The position numbers and the translations under genes are program-made. The notes beneath the pieces are model-generated. The model had not been told where the DNA came from and did not search any database. It saw only the letters and a list, made by a program, of their open reading frames with translations. A stretch of 21,487 nt of DNA from Minisyncoccota bacterium (GTDB taxonomy: Bacteria; Patescibacteriota; Minisyncoccia; Moranbacterales; GCA-2747515): the NCBI GenBank assembly GCA_938044295.1, contig CALIRC010000100.1, forward strand, positions 1 through 21,487, in the 5' to 3' direction. Positions within the stretch are counted from its first letter, which is position 1; every line of letters starts with the position of its first letter. Of this stretch, positions 1-7,670 are shown piece by piece.

Positions 1-402
1 AGTACACTTACGAAGTTTGTGGGAGATTTAGGTATATCTCTTGCTTTGCATGGGGTGCAGGACCAATTAAACAATGCACTAGAGGATGGTCTAGAGCAGA
101 TGCAAGACAAGGTTTTCCTTGCTTATGACGAAGCGAATGATACAGATATTTCTTCGCACATGTCATTTCAAAATCATCATGAACACAGAATAGATGAAAG
201 TGTGTCCGTAAGAGCGCTTTTGGATTATGCTCGCAATGTTGATAATGCTGGGAGTTTTGCGTCAGCTCTCGTCCATGTCATGACAAATGAGAATGTACGT
301 TTTTCTTTTCAGCACGATGCTGGTCGTGTTTCTATGGCTTTGTCTGTCGCAACTTCCTATGATATGAAGGAAATTTCGGCACAATTTAAAGCAACATTTT
401 GA
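1..402 (+). CDS. C-terminal part of an unrecognised protein (runs in from upstream)
   Basis: The frame is open from the first base of the window and ends at a TGA at 400-402, leaving 133 residues. A GTG at position 19 could serve as a start. Because the frame stays open to the edge with no preceding stop, I read this as the tail of a longer gene. The visible part is soluble-looking and acidic to neutral: an N-terminal stretch rich in Gln, Asn and Leu, a middle segment with several His, and a C-terminal part that looks alpha/beta. I see no membrane segment or catalytic motif and do not recognise a family. Repeat R1 begins directly after the stop codon. Confidence 0.6.
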   Translation, partial: STLTKFVGDLGISLALHGVQDQLNNALEDGLEQMQDKVFLAYDEANDTDISSHMSFQNHHEHRIDESVSVRALLDYARNVDNAGSFASALVHVMTNENVRFSFQHDAGRVSMALSVATSYDMKEISAQFKATF

Positions 403-408
403 TAAAAA

Positions 409-528
409 TAGACTTACGCACTCGGCGTACTATGTCGTTAAAATTTACGTTTTTCACTCACTATAGGTAAACTATGGCTCGTGAAAAGCCTTGATTTTTT
501 CTAAATTACACTTAAGTGCGCAAGTCTT
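409..528 (+). repeat. R1 repeat copy 1 (MITE-like, about 118 bp)
   Basis: The ends form an inverted repeat: GACTTACGCACT on the left and AGTGCGCAAGTC on the right, with one mismatch. The interior matches the R1 copies at 7496 and 16773, including GTTAAAATTTACG and a hairpin whose arms run TTTTTCACTCACTATAG and CTATGGCTCGTGAAAA. The left end is preceded by TA, but the right end is followed by TT, so the TA duplication is not intact here. It starts 7 bp after the stop of the upstream gene and ends about 9 bp before the ATG of the 59-aa gene. Confidence 0.85.
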
Positions 529-536
529 CAAAAAAT

Positions 537-716
537 ATGAATCAACAAGAATTCACTACAATCATCCTGGACAGTCCTATACTGTCAACCAAAAAGAAGA
601 ATGAGATTCTTTCTCACGTAGATGCATTGACACCTTACCAGATCGCTGATATTTTAGCGATGTTATATGCCTTAGAACTTTCGATTTATAAGAGAAGTAA
701 GAATATTGAAAAATAA
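537..716 (+). CDS. small hypothetical protein (59 aa)
   Basis: I chose the ATG at 537. A longer reading from GTG 516 would begin inside repeat R1 and is less likely. The protein begins MNQQEFTTIILDSPIL and is probably all helical: a Leu/Ile-rich body (HVDALTPYQIADILAMLYAL) followed by a basic tail with seven Lys or Arg residues near the C-terminus. There is no signal peptide and no clear membrane segment. There is no SD before the ATG, which lies about 9 bp past the end of R1, so any promoter must lie in or before the repeat. I do not recognise a family. It could be a small regulatory or nucleic-acid-associated protein, but nothing visible settles this. Confidence 0.5.
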   Translation: MNQQEFTTIILDSPILSTKKKNEILSHVDALTPYQIADILAMLYALELSIYKRSKNIEK

Positions 717-725
717 TGTAGTGAT

Positions 726-744
726 ACAAGAGATGATCTTTTGT
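726..744. terminator. possible short hairpin between convergent genes
   Basis: ACAAGAG and CTTTTGT pair, with one G-T pair, around a 5-nt loop. It lies between the 59-aa gene on plus and the end of topA on minus. Neither strand has a good T-run, so this is a weak terminator candidate. Confidence 0.3.
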
Positions 745-758
745 GAGGCTAGATTACT

Positions 759-3047
759 TTATTTTCTCTCTAATTTGTCTGGTCTGTGATTTGGACATGC
801 TTTGTCACTGCAGCGTTCTGGAATTGTTTTTGTTCCTTCCATCATAAGGGCGCCGCATGTCTGATTTTCTTTATCCTCTCTTTTATGACTACAATACTTA
901 CCAGTTGGTTTTGCTTTGATAGCATTTTTGCACTCTGGGTACTCAGTGCAACTATAAAATGGACCGAAACGACCATTTCTTTCCATCATTTCGCCTTTTG
1001 AACACTGTGGGCATTTTACACCAGTTTTCTTTTTCGCTACTTCATGGGGATCTTCTTTAATAAACTTGCACTTGGGGTAGTTATTGCATGAGATAAATTT
1101 TCCATATTTTCCTTCGCGTTCGATTAAACGCCCATGTGTTTTTGCGCGAGGCTTTGCTTGTGGTCCGCATTGCGGGCAGTCTTCTCCTGTTTCTTTTGGG
1201 CCTTCGAGTTCTTTACCTTCTACCGTGCGTGCACCTTGACACTGAGGAAAGGTATCACATGAAAGAAATCGTCCTGTCTTTGCAAGTTTGATGATCATGC
1301 CACTTTTACACTGTGGACATTTCATTTGTGGATCCGCTTCACCAAGATCGGTTGCTTTGTCGAGTTTTTCTTTTTCTTCGACATCTTTTTGGAATGGTGT
1401 GTAGAAGTCAGTAAGTGTTTTTGTGTAGTCTCTTTCGCCACGAGCAATTTCATCGAGTTCATTTTCCATTTCTGCAGTGAATGTGTCTGAGATGTACTGT
1501 GCGAAATGTGCTTCGAGAAAATCGCTTACCACTTCGCCAGTATCTGTTGGTTTGAGTGAACGTCCTTCTTTTTCTACGTACCCTCGATCTTGAATGGTTT
1601 TTATGATTGATGCGTATGTACTTGGGCGACCGATACCACGCTTTTCCAGTTCTTTGACTAAGCCGGCTTCGCTGTAGCGTCCTGGTGGCGTTGTTTCTTT
1701 TTGTTCTTCGGCGACATCTTTGCAATCTAGTTTGTCACCTGTTGCAAACTGTGGTAGATCAACATCTTCAGAGCGTGCTGCAGGATCTGCTAAGAGCCAT
1801 CCAGGCTTTATGACTTGTGTACCTTTTAAATTAAAATCAGGTATCTCTTCATTTGTGATATTTGCGGTGATCCTCGTGTTTTTAACCTGGGCATCGATCA
1901 TTTGACTTGCTACTGTGCGTGCCCAGATGAGTTCATATAGTCGTTTCTGATCGTCTGTAGAACCTGCGCTTTTTTTGCTTGCGTCAGAAGGTCGTACTGC
2001 TTCATGTGCTTCTTGTGCGTTTTTTGCACGGGATTTGTATGCGCGCTGCTCGTGAACCTCTTTGCCATAGTTTCCGATGATGACCTTTTCGATTGTTTTT
2101 AGTGCATCTTTGCTGAGGGTGACAGAGTCAGTTCGCATGTAGGTAATGTGACCTGCTTCATAGAGGCGCTGTGCTGTACGCATGGTGCGAGAAGGTGAGA
2201 ACCCGAGGCGAGAGCTAGCTGCTTGTTGCAGTGTGGATGTTGTGAACGGTGCATATGGTGCGCGCTTGCGAGGTGTTTCTTTAATTTCTTTGATTTCCCA
2301 GTCGCCTTTTTTTGCTTTCGTGAGAATGTCTTTTACAGTTTTTTCTGTATCACTTACAGCTTTTTTTCTTTGTTTTTCATCCTTACCTTCCATTTCTACC
2401 TTGAAATCTTCTTTGCAGGTGAATGTAAGTGTTTCAGATTTTTGCCCTTTTAAGTCTGCGGTTAGTACCCAGAAAAGATCTGGGATGAATGCTTTAATTT
2501 CTTTTTCGCGTGCAACAAGAATTCTTAGGGCAGGGGACTGTACTCGTCCTGCGCTAAGTCCATATCGTACTTTTTTCCATATAATTCCTGAAAGATCGTA
2601 CCCCACAAGACGATCGAGCACACGTCGTGCTTCTTGTGCTTTGCGTAGGTTCTCATCAATTTTTCCTGGATTATCTAGTGCTTCGTTTACCGCGCTTTTT
2701 GTGATTTCATTAAAGGTAACACGCTTCATTTTATTTGACGAAATTTTTGCTTCTATCAGTATTTGGGCGATGTGCCATGCAATTGCCTCACCTTCGCGGT
2801 CAGGGTCAGTTGCTAGATATATTGTGTTTGCTTTTTTTCCGAGTGAAATGAGTTCTTTTACAACTTGATGTTTTTTGTCTGAGATTTCGTATTTGGGAAT
2901 AAAGCCAGCATCTATGTCGATTGCTATTTTATTGCTTTTAGGGAGGTCACGTATGTGTCCAACCGACGAGGTGACTGTATAATTCTTGCCAAGGTATTTT
3001 CCAATTGTCTTCGTTTTTGTAGGGGACTCGACGATTAATAAATCCAT
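759..3047 (-). CDS. topA: DNA topoisomerase I (type IA)
   Basis: A 762-aa type IA topoisomerase that relaxes negative supercoils through a 5'-phosphotyrosyl intermediate. The N-terminal Toprim domain starts MDLLIVESPTK and carries the acidic metal site DPDREGE at residues 81-87. The catalytic tyrosine is Tyr303 in GHITYMRTDS. A conserved GIGRPSTYASI segment follows at about 471-481. The C-terminus holds four Zn-ribbon modules: Cys577/580/597/603, Cys624/627/654/660, Cys679/682/700/706, and a divergent fourth with Cys719, 731, 746 and 751. It ends in a basic tail. Length and order are typical of full-length bacterial TopA. It lies 56 bp downstream of dprA on the same strand, a pairing common in bacteria. 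The ATG has no SD before it. Confidence 0.98.
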   Translation of the reverse strand: MDLLIVESPTKTKTIGKYLGKNYTVTSSVGHIRDLPKSNKIAIDIDAGFIPKYEISDKKHQVVKELISLGKKANTIYLATDPDREGEAIAWHIAQILIEAKISSNKMKRVTFNEITKSAVNEALDNPGKIDENLRKAQEARRVLDRLVGYDLSGIIWKKVRYGLSAGRVQSPALRILVAREKEIKAFIPDLFWVLTADLKGQKSETLTFTCKEDFKVEMEGKDEKQRKKAVSDTEKTVKDILTKAKKGDWEIKEIKETPRKRAPYAPFTTSTLQQAASSRLGFSPSRTMRTAQRLYEAGHITYMRTDSVTLSKDALKTIEKVIIGNYGKEVHEQRAYKSRAKNAQEAHEAVRPSDASKKSAGSTDDQKRLYELIWARTVASQMIDAQVKNTRITANITNEEIPDFNLKGTQVIKPGWLLADPAARSEDVDLPQFATGDKLDCKDVAEEQKETTPPGRYSEAGLVKELEKRGIGRPSTYASIIKTIQDRGYVEKEGRSLKPTDTGEVVSDFLEAHFAQYISDTFTAEMENELDEIARGERDYTKTLTDFYTPFQKDVEEKEKLDKATDLGEADPQMKCPQCKSGMIIKLAKTGRFLSCDTFPQCQGARTVEGKELEGPKETGEDCPQCGPQAKPRAKTHGRLIEREGKYGKFISCNNYPKCKFIKEDPHEVAKKKTGVKCPQCSKGEMMERNGRFGPFYSCTEYPECKNAIKAKPTGKYCSHKREDKENQTCGALMMEGTKTIPERCSDKACPNHRPDKLERK

Positions 3048-3103
3048 AGAAAGGAAAGTAATGACTTCTTATTTTTTGTTTGTGTCCTGCAGATATCTTT
3101 TTG

Positions 3104-4207
3104 CTATATGAGCGTGTATTTTGTACCACAGAGATTTTGTACTATACCATCAATTTCGAGTATGACAAGTTCTTGTGTAATATCTGCTCCTTTTAGTTTA
3201 GTTTTTCTTATTATTTTGTCAATTGTAAGACCCTCTGGATTTCTAGAGAGACAATTGTAAATTTTTACTTGTGTCGCATTTTTTGGGATAAATTTTTTGA
3301 TTTTTTTCTGATTTTTTGTGATACCAATTTTTGAGAGGATAGTGTTTGCATCTTGTACTAGCGTGGCTTTGTTGTTGGAGATTAGTTCGTTTGCACCAAC
3401 AGATTGATCTGCAAATATTGAGCCTGGAATGGCAAAGAGTAGCTTGCCTGCGTCGTGTGCAATGTTTGCGGTAATAAGTGTGCCAGATTTGTGCGTTGCT
3501 TCTATGACGAGTGTTGCGCTAGAGATATGCGCCATTATACTGTTTCGTGCGGGAAATGTGCCTGCACTTGGTTTTGTGCCAGGTGGATACATCGAGATGA
3601 GTGTCCCGCCACTACTTAAGATTTTTTGCGCGAGGTTGATGTGTGTGCGTGGCGCGATTGCATTGTCATCGATTCCGCCGCCGAGGACTGCAATTGTCTT
3701 GCCAGCATTTTTTACCTGTAGGGCTCCTGCGTGTGCTATTGCGTCGATGCCAAGAGCTAGTCCACTTACGATGTGTACACCAGCTTCTGCAAGATCGCAT
3801 GACAATCGTGTAGCAGATTGTTTGCCGTAGTTACTGAATTTGCGCGAACCAACGATTGCGACGCTTGGTTGTTCGAGAATCGTGTGGTCACCTCTTACAT
3901 AGAGGACATACGGTGCTTTTGGTGCGTTTTGTAGAATTTTAGGATAATATTGACCTCCATGCTCTAGTAGAAAAATATTTTGTGTAGTGATCTTTTTCCA
4001 GAGCGCTAATGGATCCTGTGTTTTTCGTGTCTGTATGATTGTGTTACAAATTTTTTTACTGAGACCTGCTTTTTGTAACGTGCTCGGGTGGGAATGCCAG
4101 GCATCTTTGAACGAAGGAAAGGTGTGTGCTAGCATGCGCAGTTTTTCTGATCCAATGCCAGCAATAGTGTTTAGGGCGTGGAGATAAGAATGATCTGGAT
4201 TTTTCAT
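3104..4207 (-). CDS. dprA: DNA-processing protein DprA (Smf)
   Basis: A 367-aa DprA, the protein that binds incoming single-stranded DNA and loads RecA during natural transformation. An N-terminal helical region (about 1-70) precedes the Rossmann-fold core, which shows VAIVGSRKFS (116-125), SGLALGIDAIAH (148-159), VLGGGID (174-180), the FPARNSIMA segment (218-226) and KSGTLITA (240-247). The last about 65 residues form a winged-helix-like domain (NPEGLTIDKIIRKT). It starts at ATG 4207 with no SD and runs toward topA. A plus-strand promoter for a small RNA sits just upstream, so the region before dprA is divergent. In CPR bacteria dprA often accompanies type IV pili and comEC, which are not in this window. 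Confidence 0.96.
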   Translation of the reverse strand: MKNPDHSYLHALNTIAGIGSEKLRMLAHTFPSFKDAWHSHPSTLQKAGLSKKICNTIIQTRKTQDPLALWKKITTQNIFLLEHGGQYYPKILQNAPKAPYVLYVRGDHTILEQPSVAIVGSRKFSNYGKQSATRLSCDLAEAGVHIVSGLALGIDAIAHAGALQVKNAGKTIAVLGGGIDDNAIAPRTHINLAQKILSSGGTLISMYPPGTKPSAGTFPARNSIMAHISSATLVIEATHKSGTLITANIAHDAGKLLFAIPGSIFADQSVGANELISNNKATLVQDANTILSKIGITKNQKKIKKFIPKNATQVKIYNCLSRNPEGLTIDKIIRKTKLKGADITQELVILEIDGIVQNLCGTKYTLI

Positions 4208-4230
4208 GGACGTATATTATGGTATCTGAT

Positions 4231-4259
4231 TTGACGTAAATTAGCGTTCATGCTAGGAT
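4231..4259 (+). promoter_or_regulatory. promoter of the candidate small RNA
   Basis: TTGACG at 4231-4236, a 17-nt spacer, then TAGGAT at 4254-4259. This is a good sigma70-type match pointing away from dprA. No plus-strand protein gene follows until lepB, so it appears to serve the structured transcript that ends at the T-run near 4397. Confidence 0.6.
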
Positions 4260-4264
4260 TCTAT

Positions 4265-4398
4265 GTTGCGATTTTGTGTTTCTCAAATCGTCGTTAAAAA
4301 GACAGTATTCTGCCCATTGGCTGATTTATTCAGGGGTTCTGTGGCGTCCTCCTCCTTGCTACTGTTCCTGTACCGATGGTCAGAATAGTGTTTTTTTA
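4265..4398 (+). ncRNA. candidate structured small RNA with intrinsic terminator
   Basis: A transcript starting about 4265 would be some 130 nt long and end at the seven-T run at 4391-4397. Near the 5' end CGATTT (4269-4274) can pair with AAATCG (4285-4290). A long closing stem then pairs 4303-4320 with 4373-4390 (TATTCTG with CAGAATA, CCAT with ATGG, flanking pairs, two mismatches). Inside it are a small CTGA/TCAG hairpin (4321-4333) and a GTGGC/GCTAC stem (4341-4345 with 4358-4362). That last stem presents the loop sequence CCUCCUCCUU (4348-4357), which is complementary to SD motifs. It lacks the signatures of SRP RNA and I recognise no known family. An alternative is a 41-codon frame from ATG 4263 to TAG 4388, but that ATG lies only 3 nt past the -10 box, probably upstream of the transcript start. 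Confidence 0.5.
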
Positions 4399-4399
4399 T

Positions 4400-4459
4400 T
4401 AGGACTTACGCACTCGGTGTATTTTGTTGTTAAAATTACACTCACGTGCGTAAGTCCTA
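4400..4459 (+). repeat. R1 repeat copy 2, minimal form (56 bp plus TA flanks)
   Basis: The left end GGACTTACGCACTCGGTGTA and right end CACGTGCGTAAGTCC match R1, joined by GTTGTTAAAATTACACT. The central 'TTTTTCACTCAC...GTGAAAA' hairpin present in the other copies is missing. TA lies on both sides (4400-4401 and 4458-4459). It sits 30 bp beyond the pth stop codon and directly behind the small-RNA terminator. Confidence 0.85.
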
Positions 4460-4488
4460 TTTATTTACTTACTTTCTTTTTCATATTC

Positions 4489-5028
4489 CTAGTTTAGTGT
4501 GATTTCTTGTAGTGTTTTTTTGAGAAGTTCTTTTTCGCTTTGCGTGAATTTTCCTAGCACATAGTCACTGCCTGACATGTTTTGTTTTTGTATCTGCGTG
4601 CGCTTGTCGATGCCGATGCGTAACCTCTTAAAGTTTCTTGTTTTGCATTTTTCGATAATGTCACGAACGCCATTGTGACCTGCTGGACCACGATTGTGTG
4701 ACTTTTTGTAATGTCCGAGAGGTAGATCGAGATCATCATGGATGATGACTACATCAGTAGTGATGTCAGATTTGTAAAAGTCTATGATGGCTTTTACAGC
4801 TTCGCCAGAGCCATTCATAAATGTTTGCGGTTTTACGAGAATCGTTTTTTGTCCGATGGCGTCTGTATACTCTGTAACGAGTGATTTAAATTTTTTTTCC
4901 AGAGTGAATTTTTCTGCCATATGATTTTGTGCAATCATCTCAACGCAAAGGAATCCAGCATTGTGCCTGGTGCTTTCGTAGTTTTTGCCAGGATTACCTA
5001 GACCAACGATGATTTTTTTCTTATTCAC
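4489..5028 (-). CDS. pth: peptidyl-tRNA hydrolase
   Basis: Pth cleaves peptidyl-tRNA released from stalled ribosomes. The 179-aa protein begins VNKKKIIVGLGNPGKNYEST. His22 (RHNAGF), Asn72 (TFMNGSG), Asp98 (HDDLDLPLG) and Asn119 (GHNG) correspond to the family's active-site and tRNA-binding residues. I chose the GTG at 5028 because the family homology starts immediately after it and it lies 10 bp past the stop of the LCP gene. The frame stays open upstream to about 5148, but that extension overlaps the LCP gene and does not resemble Pth. There is no SD, so translation may be coupled to the LCP gene. Length matches the usual 180-195 aa. Confidence 0.95.
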   Translation of the reverse strand: MNKKKIIVGLGNPGKNYESTRHNAGFLCVEMIAQNHMAEKFTLEKKFKSLVTEYTDAIGQKTILVKPQTFMNGSGEAVKAIIDFYKSDITTDVVIIHDDLDLPLGHYKKSHNRGPAGHNGVRDIIEKCKTRNFKRLRIGIDKRTQIQKQNMSGSDYVLGKFTQSEKELLKKTLQEITLN

Positions 5029-5038
5029 AGCGATTTTT

Positions 5039-6565
5039 TTACTTTTTTGGTGGAAGCAGTTTATAATCTTTTTCCACAGACTCTCTGGTTGCTGGTTCAT
5101 ATGCGTGTTTTTTAATAAGGTCTTCGCCAAGGATGAGTACGAAGTCAATTGTTGCTGCGTCCTCGTTTTCTTGACTGATTTTTTTTACTTTTTGGTTTTT
5201 GTTGCTGTCCTTATTTGTTTTAAGGTTATTTTTTGGAATGTATATCGCATATTCTTCTGGTAGTTTGGTAGTGTTTATTGGCTTTATGCGTTTGGTTAAT
5301 TCGTCTAATGCGAAGGGTTTTTGACTAGCTGTCCTATCTAAGAGAATTGTGGTGTTTCTTGTGTCACTTTTTTTCGCATTTTTTACGGTGATATTTGTGA
5401 AGCCTGTACCAGCTAGCAACGTCTTTATTCGATTTCCAACGCGATCTTGTCCGCTTGCATTGATAATTGTGAGAGAGGGCATTTCAGCTGTAATCGCATC
5501 TCGTCTGAGTGTGATTTTTTCTAAGGTAAAAATATTTTCTGCATATTGTGCAATTTCTTCCCAGTCACCGCTGCGTGGCGTGAGACCTGCTAGGTTGCCG
5601 ACAGGTGTTTTTTTGAAGACACTTCGCAAGAGACTTTCTGGCTTCCATGCATCTATGACTACTGTTGTCATGTTTTGCGTGTCTACTTTTTTAATGAGTG
5701 ATCCAACAGCTCTGATTTCACTTGTGGAGATATTTGTTGTCACATGACTTCCAAGTGTATCGAGTAAAGCTACTAGTGTAAATGGATTTGATAGTGTTCC
5801 TATTGAGAGTGCCTTGTTGCGTAATGCTCTGAGTACTTGCTGTTGCCTTTTGGCACGTCCGAAATCACTTTCTGGATCGTCATATCTTGAACGGACGTAT
5901 TTGAGTGCAGTCTTGCCATCAAGGCTATGAAATCCTTTTTCAATATAAAATGGTTCGTAGCTGTAGCCTGGACCGGGATAGAGCGGATCATCAATTGTCC
6001 GTGGAACCGAGACGTTTATACCGTTTAGTGTGTCGACGATTTTTTCGAATCCATCGAAGTCCATAACGAAGTAGTAGTGTACTTCTTGGTCTGTGACAAT
6101 TTCTACTGCCTCTACAATTTTATGTGCGGAGCGATTTTCTCTCATGCCGATGCCGTAGAAGGTGTTTATTTTATTGATGCCATTTTTTGTCTCTACAAGA
6201 AGGTCGCGCGGAAGTGACATCAGCGCTGCACGGTGGTTTTTAGTATCGATACTTGCTAGCATAATCGTGTCTGTGAGAAGCTCACCTTTTTTTTCGGAGC
6301 TTTTTCCTGCGATACCGAGTAGGAGGATGTTGATTCTGCCATCTTCGTAGCCTTGTAAATGTGATTCATCTGTCGCTTTTGTTGTGAGATTTGAAAGTGT
6401 TTGTGTGATTGTGATGGTTTTTTGATTCTGCATGTTGGGAAATATGGCACGTGCTGTTTGTGTAAGTTTGAAAATTATAAATAAGCCACTGATAAAAACT
6501 CCAACGACAAAAACGACGAGAGAAAAGATAAAGAATGTACTTTTTTTAGATTTTCTTCTTTTCAT
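5039..6565 (-). CDS. LytR-CpsA-Psr (LCP) family protein with LytR_C domain
   Basis: LCP proteins transfer glycopolymers from a polyprenyl-pyrophosphate lipid carrier to the cell wall or envelope. This 508-aa protein has a basic N-terminus (MKRRKSKKS), one membrane segment (about residues 10-33) and an external LCP domain (about 78-250). Conserved positions visible are LLTDTIML (Asp99), SLPRDL (Arg120) and YVRSRYDDPESDFGRAKRQQ, with Arg225, Arg227 and Arg237. A LytR_C domain follows at about 363-412, then a Lys/Asn-rich linker and a short C-terminal part. I chose ATG 6565 over the in-frame TTG at 6598, because the TTG overlaps the likely -10 box. No SD is visible. pth follows 10 bp downstream, so the two probably form one transcript. 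In CPR cells the attached polymer is unknown. Confidence 0.93.
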   Translation of the reverse strand: MKRRKSKKSTFFIFSLVVFVVGVFISGLFIIFKLTQTARAIFPNMQNQKTITITQTLSNLTTKATDESHLQGYEDGRINILLLGIAGKSSEKKGELLTDTIMLASIDTKNHRAALMSLPRDLLVETKNGINKINTFYGIGMRENRSAHKIVEAVEIVTDQEVHYYFVMDFDGFEKIVDTLNGINVSVPRTIDDPLYPGPGYSYEPFYIEKGFHSLDGKTALKYVRSRYDDPESDFGRAKRQQQVLRALRNKALSIGTLSNPFTLVALLDTLGSHVTTNISTSEIRAVGSLIKKVDTQNMTTVVIDAWKPESLLRSVFKKTPVGNLAGLTPRSGDWEEIAQYAENIFTLEKITLRRDAITAEMPSLTIINASGQDRVGNRIKTLLAGTGFTNITVKNAKKSDTRNTTILLDRTASQKPFALDELTKRIKPINTTKLPEEYAIYIPKNNLKTNKDSNKNQKVKKISQENEDAATIDFVLILGEDLIKKHAYEPATRESVEKDYKLLPPKK

Positions 6566-6588
6566 AAGAATGGGTGAGAGCTTATCGT

Positions 6589-6618
6589 ATTGTAGCAAGA
6601 AAGGATATGCATGAGCAA
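6589..6618 (-). promoter_or_regulatory. promoter of the LCP-pth unit
   Basis: On the minus strand: TTGCTC (6618-6613), an 18-nt spacer, TACAAT (6594-6589). The transcript would start about 15-20 nt before the ATG at 6565. Confidence 0.55.
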
Positions 6619-6706
6619 AGATCAGTGCGTATATTTTGTAGAGTTCTTTTGTGTAGTGTGTGATTTAATGCGTTTTTTTATACTAATAAACAGTAGTTTT
6701 AAAGCA

Positions 6707-6735
6707 TTGCTTTAGTGTTTTTTTTGTGGTATGAT
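6707..6735 (+). promoter_or_regulatory. promoter of lepB
   Basis: TTGCTT (6707-6712), a 17-nt spacer, TATGAT (6730-6735). The expected start is about 6742, giving a leader of about 38 nt before ATG 6780. It also rules out the in-frame upstream start at 6735. Confidence 0.65.
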
Positions 6736-6779
6736 TGGCATTACTTGGAGATCGTTTTTTATTTGTTAAGTCAGTCTGC

Positions 6780-7370
6780 ATGTCGCAAGAAACAGGGGAA
6801 TCAATAGGTGGATTTGTTTATGAAGTGGTTAAAATGTTTCTTTTGGCGGTAGTCATTATTGTTCCAATACGTGTCTTTTTGTTTCAGCCTTTTATTGTAC
6901 GTGGCGCTAGTATGGAACCAAATTTTCAAGAGAAAGAATATTTGATTATCAATGAATTTGGCTATAAAGATGTGAACCTTTTTGGTGGTAAATTCCATGT
7001 TCAGCCACGTAAAGACTTTGTGCGCGGTGAGATCGTAGTATTTAAAGCACCTATACGCCGCAAAGATTTTTATGTGAAACGTATTATTGGTTTACCTGGT
7101 GAGACTGTTCGTGTGAAAGATGGTATTGTTACTATTATTAATGATGCAAATACTGAAGGGTTTGTCCTTGATGAATCAGATTATCTTCCAGTTGGACGTG
7201 TTACGACTGGTAACTTAGAACAAGTGTTATCAGACGGAGAGTATTTTGTACTTGGCGATAATCGTAACCATAGTAGTGATTCTCGTAGATTTGGTCCTAT
7301 TGCTAAAGAGGAATTTATTGGACGAGTTTTTCTGCGTGCATTCCCCTTTAATAAGATTAGTATTTATTAG
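6780..7370 (+). CDS. lepB: signal peptidase I
   Basis: A 196-aa S26 family signal peptidase that removes signal peptides at the outer face of the cytoplasmic membrane. One N-terminal membrane segment (about 15-35) is followed by the catalytic serine Ser44 in RGASMEPNF. The general-base lysine is Lys100 in FYVKRIIGLPGE, and the box E signature GDNRNHSSDSR lies at 159-169. It is short, like Gram-positive and CPR forms, and lacks the second membrane helix and large insertion of the E. coli enzyme. The start at ATG 6780 fits the promoter position; no SD is visible. It is divergent from the LCP gene. The secreted protein at 20462 and other exported proteins would be its substrates. Confidence 0.96.
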   Translation: MSQETGESIGGFVYEVVKMFLLAVVIIVPIRVFLFQPFIVRGASMEPNFQEKEYLIINEFGYKDVNLFGGKFHVQPRKDFVRGEIVVFKAPIRRKDFYVKRIIGLPGETVRVKDGIVTIINDANTEGFVLDESDYLPVGRVTTGNLEQVLSDGEYFVLGDNRNHSSDSRRFGPIAKEEFIGRVFLRAFPFNKISIY

Positions 7371-7495
7371 ACTTTGTAGCTTAAGTAGTGTGATTGACGA
7401 TATTTGAAGGTATAGTCGTGGCACTTGGTAGTAAATTGATTTCTGATTTCTTGAATATGTTTCTGAAGCCTTGTCGATCACTATTTTGATATCGA

Positions 7496-7617
7496 TAGAA
7501 CTTACGTGCTTGGTGTATCTGTCGTTAAAATCTACGTTTTTCACTCACTAGAAGCAAGCTGCGGCTTGTGAAAAGCCTTGGTTTTTCCTAAAATTACACT
7601 CAGGTGCTTAAGCCCTA
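7496..7617 (+). repeat. R1 repeat copy 3 (degenerate, about 118 bp plus TA flanks)
   Basis: The left end GAACTTACGTGCTTGGTGTA and right end AGGTGCTTAAGCCC are diverged R1 termini. Interior blocks GTCGTTAAAATCTACG, TTTTTCACTCACTAG and GGCTTGTGAAAAGCCTTGG match copies 1 and 4. TA flanks both sides (7496-7497 and 7616-7617). It ends 53 bp before hisS and has the most diverged ends of the four copies. Confidence 0.8.
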
Positions 7618-7631
7618 CTAAGATGTGATTT

Positions 7632-7662
7632 TTGATCTCTTTATATTTAACTGAATTATTCT
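7632..7662 (+). promoter_or_regulatory. possible hisS promoter giving a leaderless mRNA
   Basis: TTGATC (7632-7637), a 19-nt spacer, TATTCT (7657-7662). Only 8 nt separate the -10 box from ATG 7671, so the transcript would begin at or next to the start codon. Spacing is long, so this is tentative. Confidence 0.35.
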
Positions 7663-7670
7663 AAACTTCT

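Larger units (their letters stand above)
7371..7670. other. 300-bp intergenic region between lepB and hisS
   Basis: The first 125 bp hold nothing I recognise, apart from an imperfect palindrome around CTATTTTGATATCGATAG (7481-7498). The rest is R1 copy 3 followed by an AT-rich stretch with a likely hisS -10 box. No clear terminator for lepB is visible. Confidence 0.6.

Noticed and set aside
2182..2868. A long plus-strand open frame (228 codons) opposite topA
   Set aside because: It lies fully antisense to conserved topA sequence, has no promoter or SD and shows no protein family. It is a by-product of topA codon use.
4265..4398. SRP RNA (4.5S) as identity of the structured RNA
   Set aside because: The conserved apical GGAA tetraloop with the GGAAGCAGCC-type segment is absent on the transcribed strand. 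tmRNA and RNase P features are also absent.
5029..5148. N-terminal extension of pth by 40 residues
   Set aside because: It overlaps the end of the LCP gene and does not resemble Pth; the GTG at 5028 fits family homology and spacing.
7394..7416. Promoter TTGACG...TATAGT between lepB and hisS
   Set aside because: The spacer is only 11 nt, too short for a sigma70-type promoter, and it lies before R1 rather than near hisS.
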